The translations under genes and the position numbers were made by a program. A stretch of 64,000 nucleotides of DNA from Pelodictyon luteolum. GTDB lineage: Bacteria; Bacteroidota; Chlorobiia; Chlorobiales; Chlorobiaceae. Positions 44,395-52,699 of this stretch are shown here, in pieces; position 1 is the stretch's first letter, and each line of letters begins with the position of its first letter. The notes below the pieces were generated by a model. It was not told where the DNA came from, did no database searches, and saw only the letters and a program-made list of their open reading frames with translations. Location: contig DYNE01000003.1 in NCBI GenBank assembly GCA_020721225.1, positions 26,395 to 90,394 of the forward strand, written 5' to 3'.

Positions 44395-44493
44395 TTACAA
44401 GCTCTCCCGTGACGTTTTAGTGCCGGCAAGTGCTGTTTTTCCCCAACAGCAGGCCAGGCGCATTATCAGGTTGGTTTCTTTTTTCGTTTTCAT
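44395..44493 (-). CDS. Candidate small ORF (32 aa) in a small transcription unit
   Basis: ATG at 44493 to TAA at 44395: MKTKKETNLIMRLACCWGKTALAGTKTSRESL; terminator directly downstream; no clear Shine-Dalgarno. Confidence 0.35.
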   Translation of the reverse strand: MKTKKETNLIMRLACCWGKTALAGTKTSRESL

Positions 44494-44683
44494 ATTCGCG
44501 TACTTATTGTTAATAAGTGTTAACAATCGTTAATATCGATGGTTTTTTTCAAATTTCCAAAAAAAATGGTTTCCGGAAATTCTGGTATCCGGAGATATGT
44601 TGTGCTGTCTTGCGATATTTTATTTTATTGCAGTCGGCGGCATCTGAATCGCCGTATCGGCATTTACATTTAACCGGATATTT

Positions 44684-45118
44684 ATGGGATATATAGAAGC
44701 GGTGTGCATCAGCAGCGAAAAAGGGGTTGTTAAGAGGACAGTGCCGGAAATCGTTCTTCGAGAGGGTTGGGGAATCGAGGGTGACGCGCATGCCGGCGAT
44801 TGGCACCGTCAGGTTTCCATGCTGTCCGGGGAGAGCATCGACCGGATGCGCGAAAAGATGCCGGAACTCGATCACGGGATCTTCGCCGAGAATATCGTGA
44901 CGAGGGGGATAGATCTTGTATCGCTCAAGCCGGGCGAGCGTTTGATGGTCGATGGAGGGGCAGTGCTTGAAGTGACCCAGATCGGCAAGGAGTGCCATAA
45001 TGACGGCTGCGCGATTCAGAGGGCAACGGGTGATTGCATCATGCCGCGTGAAGGGGTTTTCTGCAGGGTATTGCAGGGCGGCAGAATACATGCCGGTATG
45101 CAGGTTGTAACGCTATAG
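44684..45118 (+). CDS. MOSC domain protein
   Basis: GYIEAVCISSEKGVVKRTVPEIVLREGWGIEGDAHAGDWHRQVSMLS; FAENIVTRGIDL; GKECHNDGCAI. Confidence 0.93.
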   Translation: MGYIEAVCISSEKGVVKRTVPEIVLREGWGIEGDAHAGDWHRQVSMLSGESIDRMREKMPELDHGIFAENIVTRGIDLVSLKPGERLMVDGGAVLEVTQIGKECHNDGCAIQRATGDCIMPREGVFCRVLQGGRIHAGMQVVTL

Positions 45119-45123
45119 GCCGT

Positions 45124-46122
45124 TTATCCTCCGATTTCCGACATGCTGGTTCGAAGGTTTTCTCCCTCGCCCTGATTTCTTCCGTCTTCAGGTTTCTGGT
45201 GGACAGCCGTTCTGAACAGGTCGCTGATTTCTTCGATTTCCGCATTTCGCTGGAGCAGCGGCAGCAGTTCGATTCCCTGTTTGTCGTAAAGGCAGCTGAT
45301 GACCGTACCTTCCGATGTGATACGTATGCGGTTGCACTGACTGCAGAAATTTCTTGTGTAAGCCGGTATGATTGCTGTCGAACCTTCATAACCGGAAAGG
45401 CTGAAACTGAAATATTCGGTTGATGTTCCCCGGTGTTGCAGCAGCTCGGGATAAATCTCGCGGAGCAGTGCCTGGATTTTATCGAGACCGAGAAATCTGC
45501 CGGTTTTCCATATCTGGTGGTCGTCGAACGGCTGCAGTTCCATGAAGCGGACCGTTACGGCATGCTCCCTGGTGAACTCCATGAACTCTGCGATCTCATC
45601 ACTGTTGATGCCCCGCATCATCACGACGTTGAGTTTGACCGGTATGGCTTTCGATGCAAGCAGGATATCGAGATTTGCCTTCACCTGTTCAAATACGTCC
45701 CGGCGGGTTATGGCCCGATAACGCTCCCGGTCGAGGGTATCGATACTGAGGTTAAGGGCATCAAGTCCCGCTTTGCGCAGTCCGTCAAGGTGTTTGTGGA
45801 GCAACACTCCGTTGGTGGTGAGTGATACGGTCTCTATGCCGACGGTATCTTTCGCTGTTCTGACAAGCTCGGCAATATCGTTGCGCAGCAGCGGTTCTCC
45901 TCCGGTAAAACGTATTTTCCTGATACCAAGTCCGGCAAGAATTCTGATCAGAAGCGCAATGTCTGCAGTTTTAAGGGTGTCGCGATGGCTGGCCGACGAG
46001 TGGCACTCGTGCTCTTCGCTCATGCAGTAGGTACAGCGGAGATTGCATCGGGAGGTTACGGCTATGCGGGCGTAGCTGATGGTTCGTTGGAACCGGTCGA
46101 TGAGTGGGTTCTTACTGCTCAA
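45124..46122 (-). CDS. moaA: GTP 3',8-cyclase MoaA
   Basis: ISYARIAVTSRCNLRCTYCM; RFTGGEPLLRND; FCSQCNRIRITSEGTVISCLY. Confidence 0.97.
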   Translation of the reverse strand: MSSKNPLIDRFQRTISYARIAVTSRCNLRCTYCMSEEHECHSSASHRDTLKTADIALLIRILAGLGIRKIRFTGGEPLLRNDIAELVRTAKDTVGIETVSLTTNGVLLHKHLDGLRKAGLDALNLSIDTLDRERYRAITRRDVFEQVKANLDILLASKAIPVKLNVVMMRGINSDEIAEFMEFTREHAVTVRFMELQPFDDHQIWKTGRFLGLDKIQALLREIYPELLQHRGTSTEYFSFSLSGYEGSTAIIPAYTRNFCSQCNRIRITSEGTVISCLYDKQGIELLPLLQRNAEIEEISDLFRTAVHQKPEDGRNQGEGENLRTSMSEIGG

Positions 46123-46212
46123 GGATGCGTATTGAAAGTATAGAGATATCTACCGTTTATCAGAAATGGGCTTTCCTTTAAGATAGGGTATCTCCCCGAT
46201 GAAGCAAACGGT

Positions 46213-47025
46213 TCAGTTCACTCCGAGAATCACGCTCGATGCCTTGAAGACCGCACAGGCGTGCTCACCTTCTCTGAGCCCGAGTTTTTCGGAACTGCCG
46301 TGGGTGATGATTGCCGAAATGACGTTTCCGCCGCCGATTTCAACGTCAACTTCCGTGCTGACCGGTCCTTCGATAACTTTGCCGACAGTGCCGCACATGA
46401 TGTTGCGCGCGCTTATTCGGGCATCGTGCAGATCTCTGCCGATGATAATGGAGTTCGACTTGATGATGGCATAAGCGTTCATGCCCTCCTTCAGACCGAG
46501 ATTGTCGACGGCGCCGATGGTGATGACCGAGGTGACAAGCGGTCCGTTCGGAAGTGCCAGCACTACTTCGGCATTGACCGCTCCGCGTGTGATTTTTTCA
46601 ACGATTCCGGAAAATATGTTTCGTGCGCTGATTCTCATGGATATCCTTCTGAGGAACTGGTAAAGGTTTTTTGTTTCTCCCAGGCGCTCCTCAAGGTTTT
46701 CGAGGAACTTCCGGTGCTCTTCCTGCACAACCCGGAACTGTTCGATGACTTTTTTTCCCTCTTTCGTCAGCAGGGTGCCCCCTCCTCCTTTGCCTCCGGT
46801 CATGCGGTCGACCAGTGGTTTTTCCGAAAGGTTGTTCATCATGTTGACCAGGTGCCATGCGGTCTTGTAGCTTATACCGACGGCTTTGGCAGCACTGTTG
46901 ATCGAACCGAGTTCATCTATTTTTTCAAGCAGGGCTATTCTGTCGCCGCCGAGAAAACGGTTCTGCGCTTTCTGAAACCATATGGAGCCTTCAAGCTCTA
47001 TCGATTGTTTCGGGCATTTTGCCAT
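46213..47025 (-). CDS. modE: ModE molybdate-responsive transcriptional regulator
   Basis: LLEKIDELGSINSAAKAVGISYKTAWHLVNMMNN HTH; two Mop domains (SARNIFSGIVEKITRGAVNAEV, SARNIMCGTVGKVIEGPVSTEV). Confidence 0.95.
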   Translation of the reverse strand: MAKCPKQSIELEGSIWFQKAQNRFLGGDRIALLEKIDELGSINSAAKAVGISYKTAWHLVNMMNNLSEKPLVDRMTGGKGGGGTLLTKEGKKVIEQFRVVQEEHRKFLENLEERLGETKNLYQFLRRISMRISARNIFSGIVEKITRGAVNAEVVLALPNGPLVTSVITIGAVDNLGLKEGMNAYAIIKSNSIIIGRDLHDARISARNIMCGTVGKVIEGPVSTEVDVEIGGGNVISAIITHGSSEKLGLREGEHACAVFKASSVILGVN

Positions 47026-47078
47026 GCGTTTTTTTTCTATGGTTGCAGCGTTCAGCTCTATAAAAGAAAATACGAGTT

Positions 47079-47786
47079 TCAGGCGATAGTATTGCTTTCA
47101 TTGGCAGTTTGAGTGATTTTTTTCAGGATCGCGAACATACCAAGCGAGATGAAGGCGAGGATAACGGACAGGAGTGCGGCTTTTTCAAAGTTTCCCTCGA
47201 ACACCGCATTGTAGATAGCCAGCGACATGGTTTCCGTTTTTTCGCTGATGTTGCCCCCGAGAATGAGCGTGATGCCGACTTCGCCGAACGAGCGTCCGAG
47301 AGAGAGAATGAGACCGGTGAGCAGGGCATACCGGATGTGGGGGAGTACAACCAGGATGTAGGTTTGTGCCCTGCTTTTTCCAAGCGTCCATGATGCTTCG
47401 ATAAGTGAGCGATCCATGGTTTCAATTGCACTCTGTACCGATTTTATCACGAGAGGCAGCCCGGCGATGAACGATGCTATATAAACCCCTGTCGTGCTGA
47501 AGATTATTTCGATACCTGCGCTTTGCAGCGGATGGCCGATAATGCCGTTTCGTCCGAGCAGCAGCAGAAGAAGAAATCCGGTAGCGATCGGGGGAAAGAT
47601 AAGCGGGAGGGTGACGGCCGTGTCCGCAAGGGAGCGGAGGATGGTTTTTCTGCCGGTCAGAAAGTAACCCGCAAGCACTCCTGCAGCAAGATGCAGGGCG
47701 AGGGTTACGGCAGCCGTGTTCAGACTGAGCGTGACGGCGCTCCGGCTGTCGAAACTCCGGATCATTTCGTTTATGTCGAGGGTCAT
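47079..47786 (-). CDS. modB: Molybdate ABC transporter permease ModB
   Basis: LPLIFPPIATGFLLLLLLGRNG; SWTLGKSRAQTYILVVLPHIRYALLTGLILSLGRSFGEVGITLILGGNI. Confidence 0.94.
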   Translation of the reverse strand: MTLDINEMIRSFDSRSAVTLSLNTAAVTLALHLAAGVLAGYFLTGRKTILRSLADTAVTLPLIFPPIATGFLLLLLLGRNGIIGHPLQSAGIEIIFSTTGVYIASFIAGLPLVIKSVQSAIETMDRSLIEASWTLGKSRAQTYILVVLPHIRYALLTGLILSLGRSFGEVGITLILGGNISEKTETMSLAIYNAVFEGNFEKAALLSVILAFISLGMFAILKKITQTANESNTIA

Positions 47787-48511
47787 ATGCCGTAGTGCTT
47801 AAGAACTGCAAGAGACTCTCTCTGTTTCAGAAACCGGAGAAAATCCGTGACCTCTTTTTTCTTTTCGAATCCATTGACGACTGCGGCCTGAATGTCGATC
47901 GGAGAGTAATGGTCACGGGGCACCGGAAGCATCCCTCCGTTTTTTTCCCTTATTCCGATAGCATCGGTAATATTGATAAAGCCCGCATCGATCTCTCCCG
48001 AGACGAGGTAGGCCGAAACCTGCGGTACGGTCGAGAGGGTGATGAGCTTTTGTTCTGTCTTTTTGGATAATCCGGATTTTTTCAGATACTCCGCAGCCGC
48101 ATGTCCATAGATGGCTTTTTCAGGATCGGGTATGCCGAGGCGCCGGACCTCTTTTTTTCGTATATCTTCCAGCCGTTTCAGTTCAAGCCCTTTCCGCCAG
48201 GCAAGCACAAGCGTCCCTTTTCCGACGGGGTGAAAGCTGCTGAAACTGAGCGTCGAGCGGTTCAGAAAACTTTTTTCGCCGAAAACAACCGAGACCTTTC
48301 CGCTGGTTTCGGTCTGGGAGAAGATCTGCTGCATGTTGCCGAATACGGCATCGATATGATGGCCGGTTTTTTTTTCGTAAAGGGCGGCGATTTCCATAAG
48401 CGGGCGTTTGTAGCCTGCGCCTGCAGCGACAGTAAGGGTTTCTGCCTGCAGCAGGCCCGGTATCGCCGCAAGAAGGAACAGGAGAAAGATGATCGTTTTT
48501 TTCTGGTTCAT
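47783..48511 (-). CDS. modA: Molybdate ABC transporter substrate-binding protein ModA
   Basis: ETLTVAAGAGYKRPLMEIAALYEKKTGHHIDAVFGNMQQIFSQ; VSAYLVSGEIDAGFINITDA. Confidence 0.92.
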   Translation of the reverse strand: MNQKKTIIFLLFLLAAIPGLLQAETLTVAAGAGYKRPLMEIAALYEKKTGHHIDAVFGNMQQIFSQTETSGKVSVVFGEKSFLNRSTLSFSSFHPVGKGTLVLAWRKGLELKRLEDIRKKEVRRLGIPDPEKAIYGHAAAEYLKKSGLSKKTEQKLITLSTVPQVSAYLVSGEIDAGFINITDAIGIREKNGGMLPVPRDHYSPIDIQAAVVNGFEKKKEVTDFLRFLKQRESLAVLKHYGI

Positions 48512-48607
48512 CGGAGTAATGAAAAGGTTCGTTGAAAATATTCCCGGCGATCGGCAAAACGCCGGGAATGGTGTAACGGAGAAAGAACAGGCAGTGCAGA
48601 ATCGTTG

Positions 48608-50836
48608 TCAGTAGTGCAGCGCTACGGTTGCCATTACGGTAAACGGAGCGCCCGGCAGGTACGATGTTTTCAGGGTTTTGTAATCGGATGTACTGATCAT
48701 GCTCACATAGTGCTCGTCGAAGATGTTCAAAAGCGACAGCGAGCAGTCAACCTGTTTGAAGCCCGGCATGGCCCTGCTCCAGGTGAGGTCGAGATCGAAG
48801 AGCGTGGTGCCGTCGATTTTCTCTTTGTGCAGCACATCGCCGTAGCGGGTGGACGAGTAGCGCATGACCGGAGAAATGGTGAAGTCGCCGATTTTCCAGC
48901 TTGCCATTGCCTTTGCAAGGAATTCAGGAGCATCGGGCACCTGCGCTCCCTTGACATCGATGAGGCTTCCTCCTTCCGAGTAGATGTCCTGGGTGAACGA
49001 GAACCGGTTCCAGGAGAACGATCCGTAGCATTTGAGGCCTTCGAGCGGCTTGTACTCGGCTTCGAGCTCGATGCCGAAGCCTTCGGCATCGGCATTGTTT
49101 ATAGGGTAACAGGCGTCGATATCGGCATCGTAGAGTACCGCCTGCTTGTTTTCATGTCGGGAATAGTAAACGGTCGGTTCGATGCTCCAGTTGTTTCCGG
49201 TGAAGCGCATGCCGATTTCCATATTTTTCGAGATCTCCATCCGGCGCTTGTCCCAGAGATCCTGGAAGGTTACGCCTTTGTCATGAAACTGCCTGCGCTG
49301 CGAGATATAATAGGGGTAGATATCGACGTGCGTGACGTAGTTCTCTCCGTAGGACGCATGTATCGACGCGTTGTCGCCGAGGAAGCGCGTCAGGGTCAGG
49401 TTGGGAAAAAGCCTGTTGAACGATTTGGTGTCGAGTGCGCTGGCCTCGGCATCGATCGCAGGATCGAGGGCAAGGGCGCCGTCGTAACTGACATCCCCTA
49501 TACCGGCGGTCATGTAGGTGATAATGGATGGCAGGGTGTAGCTGACATATTTCAGCCCGGCTTCGAGCTGGTAGTCGCCGGCGTGCCATACTGCATCGAT
49601 GAACGGCGTCTGCAGTTCGTGGCTTGAGCTGTTCGAGAGAATGCTCCATCCGGCGAATTTCAGGTCGCCGGATGCGGTTACCGTGTAGTTTTTCCACGAG
49701 GTCGGGGGACCGGGCCTTTTCTGGGTATGATAGATGTACCCAAGGTCGAGATCGACGTCGCCGACTCTGGTTTTGTATTCCCCGAGAACTCCTTTGAGGT
49801 CGTGGTCAATGTCCCATCTGCGTATTCTTTGGCCATTGGGGGTGCTGATGGTCTCCAGGTAGTAGCCTTTGTCGCTCCAGTAGTAGGGTTTGACGTTGAT
49901 TTTCGAGCGTTCGCCGGTTTTTATTTCGAGATTGGCCATAAACATCCAGTCTTCGAACTCGTTGCGGTTCCATCCGTAGTAGTCGTAACTGCCGGGTTCG
50001 GTTCCGTAATCGGTTTCGTACGCATGGTCGAGGTCGCCGATCTCGGTATAGGTGAAGGGTTTGTAGGTATGGATGTCGCCTTTGCTCCAGGTCAGGAAGG
50101 TTTCGAGTTTTACGTTGTCGCTGAATTCGCTGGTGATGCCGGCCATCAGGTTTTTCCGTTCGGAATTGCCTTCTCCCTTCCATTTGTCCGCGGAACTCTC
50201 CGAAAAGGAGAGAAACCCTTTTGTGCTTCCTGCAAGCGTTCCGGTGTCTGCGCGCAGGTAGGTGCGGCTGAAGTCGTTGCTTCCGATACTTTGTTTGAGC
50301 CGCACTCCGAACCGGTCTTCGGGCCGGCGGATTTTCATATCGATTTTGCCGCCGACATCGGCAAGGCCCAGCCCTGCATATGCCGGCATGACGCCGGTGT
50401 AGATGTCGATGTCGCTTATGTTTTCGAGGTCGTAGATCGTCGCTCCGCCTCCGGGTCTTCCCGTGACCGGAAGGCTTTCAACGTTGGCTGTGGTAGCCGG
50501 GACGCCTCCAGCCGTGGCTTCGACGCCTCTGAATCGAAAGGATTCATGGTAGTTGACGATATCGGCAAGTCCGTATGGATCGACGCTCTGCTGGCTGAGG
50601 GAGGGCATGAGGTTGATCGCCTTGTAAACAGACATCTGCGACGGGTTCAGTACTTGTGATTCCTTTCCGGTAACCCGTTGCAGGATGTCGCCTTTTTTCC
50701 CCGATACGGTTATCTCTTCCGTGGTATAGTTTTTCCATGCGGTATCAGGTATTTTTTCTTCCGCATTTGCCGTTCCGGCTGCGAGCAGCACGAGCAGTGT
50801 CGTCAGTCTGACGGCTTTTTTGCATCTCTTTTCCAT
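48608..50836 (-). CDS. TonB-dependent outer membrane receptor
   Basis: Plug domain (EEITVSGKKGDILQRV..., DLENISDIDIYTGVMPAYAGLGLADVGGKIDMKIRRP) and beta-barrel ending in aromatic ...VMATVALHY. Confidence 0.92.
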   Translation of the reverse strand: MEKRCKKAVRLTTLLVLLAAGTANAEEKIPDTAWKNYTTEEITVSGKKGDILQRVTGKESQVLNPSQMSVYKAINLMPSLSQQSVDPYGLADIVNYHESFRFRGVEATAGGVPATTANVESLPVTGRPGGGATIYDLENISDIDIYTGVMPAYAGLGLADVGGKIDMKIRRPEDRFGVRLKQSIGSNDFSRTYLRADTGTLAGSTKGFLSFSESSADKWKGEGNSERKNLMAGITSEFSDNVKLETFLTWSKGDIHTYKPFTYTEIGDLDHAYETDYGTEPGSYDYYGWNRNEFEDWMFMANLEIKTGERSKINVKPYYWSDKGYYLETISTPNGQRIRRWDIDHDLKGVLGEYKTRVGDVDLDLGYIYHTQKRPGPPTSWKNYTVTASGDLKFAGWSILSNSSSHELQTPFIDAVWHAGDYQLEAGLKYVSYTLPSIITYMTAGIGDVSYDGALALDPAIDAEASALDTKSFNRLFPNLTLTRFLGDNASIHASYGENYVTHVDIYPYYISQRRQFHDKGVTFQDLWDKRRMEISKNMEIGMRFTGNNWSIEPTVYYSRHENKQAVLYDADIDACYPINNADAEGFGIELEAEYKPLEGLKCYGSFSWNRFSFTQDIYSEGGSLIDVKGAQVPDAPEFLAKAMASWKIGDFTISPVMRYSSTRYGDVLHKEKIDGTTLFDLDLTWSRAMPGFKQVDCSLSLLNIFDEHYVSMISTSDYKTLKTSYLPGAPFTVMATVALHY

Positions 50837-50844
50837 AAGCGAGT

Positions 50845-50867
50845 GTTATGTATGTTTATATATAACG
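50845..50867. promoter_or_regulatory. Candidate ModE operator
   Basis: gttatgta-tgttta-tatataacg: interrupted palindrome resembling the E. coli ModE site (CGTTATAT...ATATAACG), directly upstream of the TonB receptor ATG. Confidence 0.55.
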
Positions 50868-50915
50868 ATGGCCGTTGTAATACCTGTTTTTCTGTCTCTC
50901 GGGCAGATCAGCCTG

Positions 50916-50931
50916 AACGAATATATTCGTT
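50916..50931. promoter_or_regulatory. Perfect 16-bp palindrome in the TonB receptor upstream region
   Basis: aacgaatatattcgtt. Confidence 0.4.
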
Positions 50932-50965
50932 GTGTAATAAAAGGTATAACGGTAAATAAAAAAAA

Positions 50966-51000
50966 CGGAACGCTTTCTCCTCGAAGGATAGAGCGTTCCG
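50966..51000 (-). terminator. Terminator of the nif operon
   Basis: Stem cggaacgct / agcgttccg followed on the minus strand by a run of T. Confidence 0.8.
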
Positions 51001-51013
51001 GCAAACATGCCGA

Positions 51014-51322
51014 TCAGTTGATCAGGTACTCATCACAGGCTTCGCCCTCTTCAAGAGCGTCGAGAATTTCATCGATTTTGTCTTCACTGTCGATTTCGCC
51101 ATACCAGAAGTTTTCCGGATAGACCACTACGACGGGTCCTTTTTCGCAGAGGTTCAGGCATGCGGTTGCCGAAACAGCAACGTCGGACATGCCGCGGTCG
51201 GAGAGTTCGCTTTCGAGATAGGGAATGAGCCCGAGCGACTCTTTTTTGTGGCAGATTCCCTGAGGTGCGCCTTGTGCACGAAAGCTCGCGCAGACGAAGA
51301 TGTGATGCTTTGGTTTGTCCAT
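51014..51322 (-). CDS. Thioredoxin-like [2Fe-2S] ferredoxin
   Basis: MDKPKHHIFVCASFRAQGAPQGICHKKESL...CLNLCEKGPVVVVYPENFWYGEI. The longer ORF runs into the nifB end and is unlikely. Confidence 0.9.
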   Translation of the reverse strand: MDKPKHHIFVCASFRAQGAPQGICHKKESLGLIPYLESELSDRGMSDVAVSATACLNLCEKGPVVVVYPENFWYGEIDSEDKIDEILDALEEGEACDEYLIN

Positions 51323-51411
51323 TATGGTTGTCTTGGTTGTTGATTGTTTTTCCTGTTTCAGATCAGTCGGATCGGCCGGATCTGACTGACCCGACCGATC
51401 GTTTCTTATTA

Positions 51412-52686
51412 TTACCCGCAGCCTCCTCCCGTTCCGGTGCAACTGGTCTTGCATGCATGGATCTGGCTCCCTCTCATCAGGTGTTTCACATCCTGCCCGG
51501 TGAAAACGCAGTGAACGGCATCTTCGATCATGCCCTCCATGACCAGTACCTCGATTCCCTGTTTGTTCAGCACTTTCGTTGGGGAGTCCCCGGCGCCGTT
51601 GACCAGCAGAGCCCTGCAGTCGGCAAGGATGCGTGCAAGCGCTTCCCATCGCTGTTCTCCTCCTCCGGGCAGGGGTGCGGGACGGGAGTCGACAAGCGAG
51701 CAGATGCCGCTGTTGCCGTCCATGCCGTAGATCAGAAAACGATCGGCTTCACCAAGATGCTGATTGATCAACGCTCCTTCGATGCTGCTGACCGCAATGT
51801 AAGGGCGGTGTTCCGAAGGGTTTTTTGGCAGGCTTGCCGCTTCGGCAAGCTTCAGCATCATCTCTTCACTGTTGATTTCTCCGATAATCCCTGCGGCATC
51901 GGCGCGACAGCGTGCGCAGTGCTTCATCTGTGGAAGGAATTCCGATGTGGCTTTCTGGATTTCCGCCACAACGACCGGTGAGGGTTCTTCGATATTTTCG
52001 AACAGGGTTTCCGTGGTCTGATAATAGGGCAGACAGTTCAGGATGTCCGCACCGAGTTCCGAAACCTTACGGGCGACTTCGATGACATGTCCATCATTGA
52101 TGCCGGGAATGATGATGGAGTTCACTTTTGCCGTCACGCCGACCTCCTTGAGGCGCTTCAGAGCTTCAAGCTGATTGCCGATAAGAAGTTTTGCCGCTTC
52201 GATATCGCGGTACATTTTTTTCTTATGACGCACCCACGCATAGATTTCCGAGCCGACCTCGGGATCGATGGCATTGATGGTGATGGTGACATGACTGACC
52301 TGCAATTCGGCAAGTTCGTCGATCCAGGGCATCAGGTCGAGACCGTTGGTCGCAACGCAGAGCAGCATTTCCGGGTAGTGCTCCCTTACCAGGCGCAGCG
52401 TCTCCATGGTTTCGTCAGGGTTTGCGAACGGATCGCCCGGTCCGGCAATACCGACCACGGCAATGTTCGGAGAGATCTCCATGGCCTGCTGCAGGTAGTA
52501 AAGCGCCTGCCGGGGGGAGAGTACCTTGCTTGTGACTCCAGGACGGTTCTCGTTCATACAGTCGAACTTATGGCTGCAGTAGTTGCACTGTATATTGCAT
52601 TTCGGCGCAACCGGGAGGTGAATCCGCCCGAACGTGTGACGGGACGAATCGTTGAAGCAGGGGTGATTTTTAATGTTCAGTGTCAT
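51412..52686 (-). CDS. nifB: Nitrogenase cofactor biosynthesis protein NifB with C-terminal NifX-like domain
   Basis: RIHLPVAPKCNIQCNYCSHKFDCMNENRPGVTSKVLSP; GIAGPGDPFANPDET; C-terminal IAVSSIEGALINQHLGEADRFLIYG. Confidence 0.97.
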   Translation of the reverse strand: MTLNIKNHPCFNDSSRHTFGRIHLPVAPKCNIQCNYCSHKFDCMNENRPGVTSKVLSPRQALYYLQQAMEISPNIAVVGIAGPGDPFANPDETMETLRLVREHYPEMLLCVATNGLDLMPWIDELAELQVSHVTITINAIDPEVGSEIYAWVRHKKKMYRDIEAAKLLIGNQLEALKRLKEVGVTAKVNSIIIPGINDGHVIEVARKVSELGADILNCLPYYQTTETLFENIEEPSPVVVAEIQKATSEFLPQMKHCARCRADAAGIIGEINSEEMMLKLAEAASLPKNPSEHRPYIAVSSIEGALINQHLGEADRFLIYGMDGNSGICSLVDSRPAPLPGGGEQRWEALARILADCRALLVNGAGDSPTKVLNKQGIEVLVMEGMIEDAVHCVFTGQDVKHLMRGSQIHACKTSCTGTGGGCG

Positions 52687-52699
52687 GGATTCCTCCCTT

